DNA of 5,084 bases from Myxococcales bacterium (GTDB lineage Bacteria; Myxococcota_A; UBA9042; PHBI01; JAAZYN01): positions 1 to 5,084 of the forward strand of contig JAAZYN010000349.1 in assembly GCA_014239625.1 (NCBI GenBank), read 5' to 3'. Under the pieces are notes generated by a model, which saw only the letters and a list, made by a program, of their open reading frames with translations, was not told the origin of the DNA and made no database searches. This document shows, in pieces, positions 1 to 5,084 of this stretch (its first letter is position 1; every line of letters starts with the position of its first letter). Made by a program: the position numbers and the translations under genes.

Positions 1-51
1 TGGGCCGAAACGCCTGGCGAATCCTGGCGTCAACCATTCTGACCGGCTGCG

Positions 52-144
52 TCAGGCCGGCCGTCCACCTCGTAGCCTGGCTACCAGCGGGATCAGGAGC
101 CACATCAGCGGTGAGCGATCCCTAGGGGCGCCGCCGGCGCACCC
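52..144 (-). other. MYXO-CTERM-like C-terminal sorting/anchor tail of the protease
   Basis: The last 30 residues of the protease follow a Pro/Asp/Glu-rich linker and show three parts: a small-residue Cys motif (GCAGGAP), a short hydrophobic stretch (PLMWLLIPLVARL) and an Arg-containing end (RLRGGRPA). This is the layout of MYXO-CTERM and related tails, which are thought to be cut by an intramembrane myxosortase and leave the protein attached to the surface through the Cys. The hydrophobic part is short, about 12-13 residues, and there is one Cys rather than a CxC pair, so it may be a related class and not MYXO-CTERM itself. Confidence 0.65.
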
Positions 145-2010
145 GGCGGCCCTCTCGTCGCCGGCGGCGGGGCCCTCGTCAGGCGCGCCATCGGGTGGCC
201 TGTCCAGGGGAGGTTCGGCGCGGGGCTCCGGGCACTCCACCTGGAACGCGAAATCGAGCGTCTGCGAGGTGCCCTCGAAGCTCAGCTGCAGCGAGGCGGC
301 GACCTCGCGGTCGCGGCACGGTGCGTCGGCGGTGACCGTGAACGCCACGTCGTTGACGATGGACTCGCCGGCGGCGGACATCGAGGATGCGCCCGATGTG
401 ACGGTGAGCCCGGCCCGGTCGTCGTCGATCCGAAGGGCGCCAGCGAGACTCGAGGGCATGTAAACCGGTCGCGCTGGACGAACGGTGACGAAGAGCTCGC
501 ATGCCCCGCCGGCGTCGCAGGCCGACTCGGCCCGATGGACGGTCAGCCCCAGGGCGCGCTTTCGCCCCTCGGCCAGGGCGCCGGGCAGCCACAGCCTGCC
601 GCCGGTGCGAACGCAGGCCGCCGACGCGGCGCAGTCCACCGACGGCAGCGGCTGAACTCCGGCGGTGATGGAGTCGGCGACCTCCGCCAGGTCGAGCTCG
701 GGAAACGCTGACCACAAAAGCGCCCCGGCGCTGGCCACCAGAGGCGCCGAATAGGACGTGCCGGATCGCTGCTCGTAGAGCTCGACCGGGTCAAACGTGG
801 TCGACGTGACGTCACTCCCGGGCGCCATCAGGTCGACGAGGGTGGCGCCGTAGTTGGACTTGCTCGAGAGCTCGTCGGTGTTGGTGCTGTTGGCGACGAT
901 GAGATGGTGTTGGAGATCGTAGTGATTGGGGAAGCGCGCCTGGCTGAGATCATCGACGTCGCCGGAGTCGTTTCCTGCTGACATCACCAGCAGCACCCCG
1001 TCGGCTTCCGCGTGCTGGAGCTCCTCCTCCAGCAACGCGCTGTAGGTGGTCGAGCTGAACGACATGACGATGACCCGGGCCCCATGGTGACGGGCGAACG
1101 CCACCCCCTCGAGGGATCGGAGGGAGCTGCCCTGGCAGCTCTCCGTCCGCAGCCGCTTCAGGTTCATCACCCGCGCCCCCGACGCAGCACCCACCACGCC
1201 CAGGGCGTTGTCGCCGGCGGCGGCGACGAGCCCGGCCATGAAGGTGGCGTGGTGTCGCTTGCAGGTATCTCCGTTGGCCTTGAGCAGAGGCAGCTTGTGC
1301 GGGCTCGGGTCCGCGTCGCTGTCGCCGGCGTCCCAACCGGCGCACTCGTCGGTCCACCCGTCGCCGTCGTTGTCCAGGCCGTCAGCGCATGCGGCACCGG
1401 CCTCTTGGGGATCGGTCCACAGCTGCCCCTGAAGGTCTTCGTGCTGCGCGTCGATGCCCGTGTCCAGGATGGCCACGACGACGCCAGGGGCCCCCACGGT
1501 GACCGACCACGCGAGCAACGATCCGATGTCGGCGCCGGGCACGCCGGCGACCTCATCCACCGTCTGTCCCAGATTGCGGTGGTGCCACTGGGCCTCGGTG
1601 AGGTCGTCAGGCCCCTCCGGCGGGAACTCCGTGGCCTCGCCGTCGTCGTCCAGGAAGTCCGCCTCGATCCAGGTCACCTCCGCCGCAGCGAGCCAGCTCC
1701 GCAGGGTGCTGCTGGGGTCCAGGGCCGGCGCGCAGCGGAGCAGGAAGATGGGCGCCCGGCCCAGCTGGCGCTTCACGGCGCAGCCGCGGGCCCGGGCCAG
1801 GGCGGAGAGCTGGTCGCGGGTGGTCCCCTCTCGGGCCCGCAGGGCGAAGACCCCCGGGATGGGGCGTCCTCCAGCGGCGACGTTGGTGTCGAAGACCTGC
1901 ACGGGATCACGCGCAGCCGCCACATCGGACCCTGTGAGGATGGTCCCCATGACGATGAGCGTCCAGGCGAGGCGTTGACCTCGCTCTCTGATTGAGCCGG
2001 TCGGCTCCAT
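52..2010 (-). CDS. Secreted subtilisin-like (family S8) serine protease with C-terminal Cys/helix/Arg anchor tail
   Basis: Predicted exported endopeptidase of 652 residues; its substrate is unknown. Residues 1-33 form a signal peptide: Arg-containing start, hydrophobic core LAWTLIVMGTIL, and an AAA cleavage site before RDP. Residues ~34-135 look like an inhibitory prodomain. QWHHRNLGQT (142-151) is the usual S8 entry segment. The catalytic residues are Asp183 (VVAILDTGID), His254 (HATFMAG), oxyanion Asn347 (MSAGND) and Ser419 (GTSYSAP). An Asp-rich insert (208-223) lies between Asp and His. The catalytic domain ends near 480. Residues ~490-593 are a beta-rich domain with four Cys, followed by a Pro/Asp/Glu linker and the tail (622-652). 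The ATG at 2010 was chosen because it places the signal peptide at the N-terminus. Upstream in-frame starts at 2052 (ATG), 2082 (GTG) and 2205 add charged or nonsensical sequence, and the last overlaps the upstream gene. No start has a clear Shine-Dalgarno site. Family assignment is secure; the start is less so. Confidence 0.93.
   Translation of the reverse strand: MEPTGSIRERGQRLAWTLIVMGTILTGSDVAAARDPVQVFDTNVAAGGRPIPGVFALRAREGTTRDQLSALARARGCAVKRQLGRAPIFLLRCAPALDPSSTLRSWLAAAEVTWIEADFLDDDGEATEFPPEGPDDLTEAQWHHRNLGQTVDEVAGVPGADIGSLLAWSVTVGAPGVVVAILDTGIDAQHEDLQGQLWTDPQEAGAACADGLDNDGDGWTDECAGWDAGDSDADPSPHKLPLLKANGDTCKRHHATFMAGLVAAAGDNALGVVGAASGARVMNLKRLRTESCQGSSLRSLEGVAFARHHGARVIVMSFSSTTYSALLEEELQHAEADGVLLVMSAGNDSGDVDDLSQARFPNHYDLQHHLIVANSTNTDELSSKSNYGATLVDLMAPGSDVTSTTFDPVELYEQRSGTSYSAPLVASAGALLWSAFPELDLAEVADSITAGVQPLPSVDCAASAACVRTGGRLWLPGALAEGRKRALGLTVHRAESACDAGGACELFVTVRPARPVYMPSSLAGALRIDDDRAGLTVTSGASSMSAAGESIVNDVAFTVTADAPCRDREVAASLQLSFEGTSQTLDFAFQVECPEPRAEPPLDRPPDGAPDEGPAAGDERAAGCAGGAPRDRSPLMWLLIPLVARLRGGRPA
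1912..2010 (-). other. Signal peptide of the S8 protease (Sec type)
   Basis: Thirty-three residues from the chosen start. The n-region contains three Arg, the hydrophobic stretch runs from LAWTLIV to GTIL, and A-A-A precedes RDP, which fits signal peptidase I cleavage. There is no lipobox Cys and no twin-Arg motif, so ordinary Sec export is expected. The cleavage position is read by eye. Confidence 0.75.
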
Positions 2011-2167
2011 GAGCGCGTGATGCCATCGCTGGCGCTTTCGACTCGTACCCATCGAGGGTGAACATACCCGCCCGCCACTCACGCCGCACGTGATAGACCC
2101 CGACGCGCGGCTGCAACGCGAGCGGGGTGCGGCACCTGGAGACAGGCGTAGGGTTTCAGGCGCCCTG
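2011..2167. other. 157-bp intergenic gap between lipoprotein and protease genes
   Basis: No gene was found here. In the direction of transcription the gap starts right after the TAA of the lipoprotein gene. Only weak inverted repeats are visible: CAGG/CCTG near 2158-2168, CCTG/CAGG near 2135-2146, and GGTGC-G-GCACC at 2126-2136. None is followed by a T-run, so no intrinsic terminator is supported. A poor promoter candidate (TTGCAG, 15 bp, TATCAC on the minus strand) ends near 2090 but its spacing is bad. Read-through from the upstream gene is possible, and the gap is long enough to hold a separate promoter. The most upstream possible protease starts (2052, 2082) also lie here. Confidence 0.55.
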
Positions 2168-4768
2168 TTACTGCTGCACGATCGACAGCGTGTAGGGACC
2201 GACATCGCCGATCGTGTACCCGTCCACCAGGAGATACACCGTCACCGCCTTGTTGAGCGTCAACGTCAGCACCTCGGGCGCCGACCCCCCTTGGTCCTGT
2301 ACGGCCAGACAGCTCGTTGTGAGGGGTTCACAGGCGGTGAAGGTAAACAGCCCCTGGTCGCCCGAGTAGTCCGACAAGGTGAACACATAGTCGCCGTCGG
2401 ACTCGGGCGTAAAGCTCAACCATTCGTCCGTCGCCTCGCCCCCGGCCCAGATCAGCCCCGGGCAAGGATCGCCGCCGCTGGTGGTGTAGTTGCCCGGGGA
2501 CGGGATCGCGAGCGAGTTGCCCTGGTCCGTGGTGTCGCCGAACACCTCTACGTTGACCGGGGCGCCAGGTGCGAAGAGGATCGGCTGGGCCGTCTCGCAG
2601 GCCGCGCCCGACACGCCGGAGAGGTCATCGCAGGTGCCTGAGGAACCACACGCTTGGTTGCTTGAACAGCCGCCGCAGCTCAGCCCGCAGCCGTCGGAGC
2701 CACAGGTCGCCCCAGTGGCGGCGCAGCTCGGCTCGCAAGGCGCGCTGACGGTGAGCGTGTAGGTGGTCGGTGCCCCGGAGGTGAAGTAGTCAGCGATGAG
2801 GAAGTACTCGGCGCCGGCCTGCGCGGAGAGCAGCAACGAGACTTCCTCGCCCTGGCCCGAAGAGTCCCACCCCACCGCGGTGCAGCTGCTGCTGTTGGCG
2901 CAGTCGACCAGCGCATAGAGGACCGGTGAAAACCCGTTGGCCGTCATCGTCACCGAATAGACGCCGGTGGTTGGTGCGATGAACGACCAGACCTCGTCGG
3001 GACCGACCCCAAAGGTCTGATTGGGTCCGCAGGCCCCTACCGGTAACGAATAGAGATCGGTCTTGCCGACCAGGTCACCGTCCGCGGTGATCGGAAAGGA
3101 GGACGTGTCGAGGACGTTGGCTGATGAGCACGCGTCGCCAGGCGCTTCGACCTTCTCGATGAGCAACGTGTATGATCCAGCCGCGTTGGCGGTCTCCGAC
3201 CACCCGTCGACCACCACGATCACCGGCAGACCCGCGCTGAGCGTGAGGCCGACGACCTCATCGCCTTGATTCTGGACCAAGTCACTGCCCCCGAGACAGG
3301 CGCCACCGATGGAGCAATCTTCCGCCACGTAGAGCGCCGAGTCGAAGCCGTCCTGGGTCAACGTGAACATGTACGCGCCATCTTCGGGCGGCGTGAACGC
3401 GTAGAAATGGTCGCTCGATCCCGCCCCGGCGTTCCATCCGATCCCCGCGCACTGATTCGCCAGGACTCCCGTTGCAGCGCTGGCGCCTGTGGTGCTGTTG
3501 GAGACCGCGAACGGGAGCGCGTCGACGACGAAGGGCACCTCGCAGGTGTCGCCGAGGATGTCGAGGCACTCGAAGCCTTCACACCCCTGGCCGAGCGCAC
3601 ACGAGCCACAGACCCCGCCACAGCCGTCGTCACCGCAGCTCTTTCCGTCGCAGTCGGGAGTACACAGGTCGATCGACAGGTCGAAGCTGCCCTGATCGTT
3701 CGCGGTCACCCCATCGACGATGATGAAGTGCTCTACGTTGGACGTCATGCTGAAGAACGCCGGAGCTCCGTCGGAGGTCTGGTGACCCACGCACGACGTC
3801 GGCACACCGCATTCGGTGGACACGATGAGAAGATTCGGCCCCGTCCCGGCGAGGGTGACGGCGTAGACCCCGTCCTGAGGCGGGGTGAAGCCATACACCA
3901 TGTCCGCTTGCCCAGCGCCCGCGGCCGCGGCGTCCGCGCAGACGCCGAGCGTGCTGTAGTCGTCCAGGAGGCCATCGGTGGACCCCGTGACGGCGATCGG
4001 GAGCGAACCGTCCAGGGAGACGGCGTCCCCGCAGGTGTCGCCGCCGGCCGGAGGGACGTCGGGTGACGTATCTGGGGCAGAGTCCGCCGCAGAGTCCGCG
4101 GCGGTGTCGGTCGCGGTGTCGGTCGCGGTGTCCGTCGCGGTGTCTGTCGCGGTGTCTGTCGGCGCGTCCGGAGCGGTGTCCACGACGGTCGCGTCACCGC
4201 CCCCACCGTCTCCTACCGGCACGTCGGCGGGCACGTCGGCGGGCACGTCGGCGGGCACGTCGGCCACCGCGTCTCCAGCCGCGTCAGGGGCCGTGTCGGG
4301 GCCGGTGTCGGGCGCCGTGTCCACCGTCGGGAGGTCGGGCTCCGCATCGGCGACGTCCGGGGAGCCCTCCACGATGTCCGGGGTGTCGGCCACGCACGTG
4401 CCCGTCGTCGGCAAACACGACGTGCCAGCGGCGCATTGCTTGGAGACGAACGACACGTTGGTAAAGTTGGGGTCACAGATCTGGCACAGATCGTTGGCCG
4501 CCGGAGCGTTGGCGAGGTAGCAGGTGTCCGCGATGAGGCAATAGCCGGCGCTGATGGCGTACTCGCACTCTCCATCGGCGGTGCAGGTTGCGTCTTGGCA
4601 CTCCGAAGGCTCGCAGTCCTCGGCCGCCTTGCATCCCGTGGTGGGGGCGTCGGCGGTGGTGTCGATGGCCACCTCGGCGGCGTCGGTCTCGACCACCGTG
4701 ATGCCTGGGCACGCGGAGAGGGCAAAGCTCAACAGCAGAAGACATCGCGGTCGCAGCAAGGTGTTCAT
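2168..4768 (-). CDS. Large Cys-rich lipoprotein with acidic repeat stalk and four PPC-like domains
   Basis: An 866-residue predicted surface lipoprotein; its function is unknown. The lipobox LSAC places the lipidated Cys at residue 20, with Pro at +2. Residues 46-125 hold 12 Cys, including the CQICDP motif common in large myxobacterial surface proteins. Residues 127-241 are a stalk of Asp, Thr, Ala, Pro and Val with (ADVP)4 at 169-184 and (TDTA)5 at 204-223. Four related beta domains follow (~243-368, 407-538, 544-676, 721-866). Each has an F-x-P/A..DGxYxxTL-type strand (293, 457, 595 and 785 onward) and an IIVDG...GxYTLxI-type end, like bacterial pre-peptidase C-terminal (PPC) domains. Two matching 8-Cys linkers (369-401, 678-713) sit inside domain pairs 1-2 and 3-4. 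There is no catalytic motif, so a binding or scaffold role is inferred. The start is fixed by the lipobox; a weak GAG lies 9 nt before the ATG. The protease gene follows after 157 bp. Confidence 0.9.
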   Translation of the reverse strand: MNTLLRPRCLLLLSFALSACPGITVVETDAAEVAIDTTADAPTTGCKAAEDCEPSECQDATCTADGECEYAISAGYCLIADTCYLANAPAANDLCQICDPNFTNVSFVSKQCAAGTSCLPTTGTCVADTPDIVEGSPDVADAEPDLPTVDTAPDTGPDTAPDAAGDAVADVPADVPADVPADVPVGDGGGGDATVVDTAPDAPTDTATDTATDTATDTATDTAADSAADSAPDTSPDVPPAGGDTCGDAVSLDGSLPIAVTGSTDGLLDDYSTLGVCADAAAAGAGQADMVYGFTPPQDGVYAVTLAGTGPNLLIVSTECGVPTSCVGHQTSDGAPAFFSMTSNVEHFIIVDGVTANDQGSFDLSIDLCTPDCDGKSCGDDGCGGVCGSCALGQGCEGFECLDILGDTCEVPFVVDALPFAVSNSTTGASAATGVLANQCAGIGWNAGAGSSDHFYAFTPPEDGAYMFTLTQDGFDSALYVAEDCSIGGACLGGSDLVQNQGDEVVGLTLSAGLPVIVVVDGWSETANAAGSYTLLIEKVEAPGDACSSANVLDTSSFPITADGDLVGKTDLYSLPVGACGPNQTFGVGPDEVWSFIAPTTGVYSVTMTANGFSPVLYALVDCANSSSCTAVGWDSSGQGEEVSLLLSAQAGAEYFLIADYFTSGAPTTYTLTVSAPCEPSCAATGATCGSDGCGLSCGGCSSNQACGSSGTCDDLSGVSGAACETAQPILFAPGAPVNVEVFGDTTDQGNSLAIPSPGNYTTSGGDPCPGLIWAGGEATDEWLSFTPESDGDYVFTLSDYSGDQGLFTFTACEPLTTSCLAVQDQGGSAPEVLTLTLNKAVTVYLLVDGYTIGDVGPYTLSIVQQ
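4077..4160 (-). repeat. Seven 12-bp tandem units encoding (TDTA)5 and two ADSA variants
   Basis: On the plus strand, five units of gcggtgtcNgtc (4101-4160) are followed at lower coordinates by two diverged units of gcagagtccgcS (4077-4100). In the protein this is TDTA five times, then ADSA twice. The five TDTA units differ only at the third base of the first Thr codon, in reading order ACA, ACA, ACG, ACC, ACC, so the protein repeat is exact while the DNA is not. It forms part of the extended stalk of the lipoprotein. Confidence 0.92.
4217..4265 (-). repeat. Four 12-bp tandem units encoding (ADVP)4
   Basis: Units of ggcacgtcggcg begin at 4218, 4230, 4242 and 4254 and are identical except for the last base of the final one. 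They encode ADVP four times (residues 169-184) in the acidic stalk. Near-perfect identity points to recent duplication, unlike the more diverged TDTA block about 60 bp away. Confidence 0.92.
4712..4768 (-). other. Lipoprotein signal peptide (lipobox LSAC)
   Basis: Nineteen residues precede the invariant Cys20: two Arg in the n-region, then a Leu-rich core (LLLLSFALS) and L-S-A before Cys. This is a standard signal peptidase II site. There is no Asp at +2, so by the E. coli rule it would not be kept in the inner membrane. Whether that rule applies in this organism is unknown. Confidence 0.9.
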
Positions 4769-4799
4769 ATCGCTTATCTCAGCGCCTGGGTAAAGCTGT

Positions 4800-4840
4800 C
4801 GAGGGCAACAGTAGCAGGGACTGATCTCAGCATCAATTCA
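4800..4840 (-). repeat. Imperfect direct repeat, copy 1 (overlaps promoter candidate)
   Basis: Read on the plus strand, this stretch shares, in order, CGAGGGC, GCAGG, ACTG, CAGC and TCAATTCA with 5054-5083. It is longer than the other copy mainly because of a 7-bp insert (aacagta), which carries the putative -10 box. Together the two copies share 28 bases of the 30 in the shorter one once three gaps are allowed. Confidence 0.6.
4808..4836 (-). promoter_or_regulatory. Candidate sigma70-type promoter for the lipoprotein gene
   Basis: On the minus strand, TTGATG (4836-4831; 4 of 6 consensus bases) and TACTGT (4813-4808; 3 of 6, keeping the TA...T frame) are 17 bp apart. Transcription would start near 4801 and give a leader of about 33 nt. 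The spacer contains the short inverted repeat CTGA-TC-TCAG (4821-4830). The element lies in a relatively AT-rich pocket of a GC-rich region. Matches are partial, so this is only a candidate. Confidence 0.4.
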
Positions 4841-5053
4841 CGTGTCGAGCCACGGCGCGTGAGGCGGGCCTCATGGCATCACCCCCTTGGGACGCGCCCC
4901 GACGGCTCCGAGCTCCGCGCGCGGCGGCCTGCGACGACCAGGGGATCTCGCGCACGGACGCGGAGACATGCGGAGACACCCGGACAGGCGACTCCCAGTG
5001 TTCGTCTGTATCCGGCTCGAACTTGGCGCGCGATCGGCGTCGCTGGCACGGAC
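4841..5053. other. Upstream non-coding region, no supported gene
   Basis: No convincing gene lies in this stretch. A plus-strand frame opens at ATG 4873 and stays open to the window end (about 70 codons). It is preceded by a GAGGCGGG-like purine run, but its product is Arg-rich with no recognisable motif, and open frames of this length arise often in GC-rich DNA. A minus-strand frame at 4879-5079 overlaps it and is equally featureless. A 9-bp direct repeat, GCGGAGACA, occurs at 4960-4968 and 4970-4978. The region most likely holds upstream regulatory sequence or the start of a divergent gene. Confidence 0.45.
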
Positions 5054-5083
5054 CGAGGGCGCAGGACTGGCAGCGTCAATTCA
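5054..5083 (-). repeat. Imperfect direct repeat, copy 2 (at window edge)
   Basis: This is the shorter copy of the element at 4800-4840, in the same orientation and about 240 bp further upstream of the lipoprotein gene. It keeps TCAATTCA and the CAGC, ACTG, GCAGG and CGAGGGC blocks but lacks the segment holding the -10-like box, so it does not look like a complete promoter. The window ends one base after it, so its extent beyond is unknown. Confidence 0.55.
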
Positions 5084-5084
5084 A

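Noticed and set aside
11..55. Possible terminator after the protease: CCTGGCG direct repeats (13-19, 23-29) and a CTGAC/GTCAG hairpin (39-55)
   Set aside because: The stems are short, the hairpin overlaps the stop codon, and no T-run follows on the minus strand.
1012..1995. Long plus-strand open frame (327 codons) opposite the protease
   Set aside because: It lies fully antisense to a gene with clear S8 motifs. Its product is low in recognisable structure and such frames are expected opposite GC-rich genes.
2087..2092. CACGTG palindrome upstream of the protease, also at 4839-4844 upstream of the lipoprotein gene
   Set aside because: The same hexamer also occurs inside the lipoprotein coding region near 4397, and three copies are not far above chance in GC-rich DNA.
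3266..4066. Plus-strand open frame (266 codons) opposite the lipoprotein gene
   Set aside because: It is antisense to a gene with lipobox and repeated domains. It is Arg/Val/Glu-rich with no domain-like pattern.
4077..4265. CRISPR-like array
   Set aside because: The 12-bp units are contiguous without spacers and are in-frame coding repeats.
3978..4520. Plus-strand frame with SVAV and GTSA repeats
   Set aside because: The repeats are the antisense reading of the TDTA and ADVP stalk repeats, not an independent protein.
4879..5079. Minus-strand 66-codon frame
   Set aside because: Arg-rich, without motif or ribosome site, and overlapped by an equally open plus-strand frame. It looks like chance in GC-rich DNA.

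Overview
The window is strongly GC-rich and carries two genes, both on the minus strand, with short non-coding stretches between and around them. The protein styles suggest a myxobacterium or a relative (Myxococcota or Bradymonadota-like, formerly Deltaproteobacteria). They include a lipoprotein with an Asp/Thr/Ala/Pro stalk, a CGDDGCGGxCGxC cysteine module, a CQxCDP cysteine-rich segment, and a protease ending in a Cys / hydrophobic helix / Arg tail of the MYXO-CTERM kind. This placement is inferred from protein style; the window holds no marker gene.

Layout in the direction of transcription (right to left). Bases 4769-5084 are non-coding or undecided. They hold a plausible sigma70-type promoter (TTGATG, 17 bp, TACTGT) for the lipoprotein gene and two copies of an imperfect ~30-40 bp direct repeat, one overlapping that promoter and one at the window edge. 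Bases 2168-4768 encode an 866-residue lipoprotein: lipobox signal peptide, 12-Cys region, acidic low-complexity stalk built from 12-bp DNA repeats, then four PPC-like beta domains arranged as two domain/8-Cys linker/domain modules. Bases 2011-2167 are a 157-bp gap with no convincing terminator. Bases 52-2010 encode a secreted subtilisin-like (family S8) serine protease with signal peptide, prodomain, complete catalytic residues, a calcium-loop-like insert, a cysteine-containing C-terminal domain and a C-terminal sorting/anchor tail. Bases 1-51 hold no callable gene.

Both products should be exported and attached to the cell envelope, the lipoprotein by its N-terminal lipid and the protease probably by its C-terminal tail. 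PPC domains usually occur as C-terminal appendages of secreted proteases. Here four of them sit on a separate lipoprotein next to a protease that lacks one, so the pair may work together at the cell surface, but nothing in the sequence proves it. No mobile element, CRISPR array, tRNA, rRNA or known defence system was seen.
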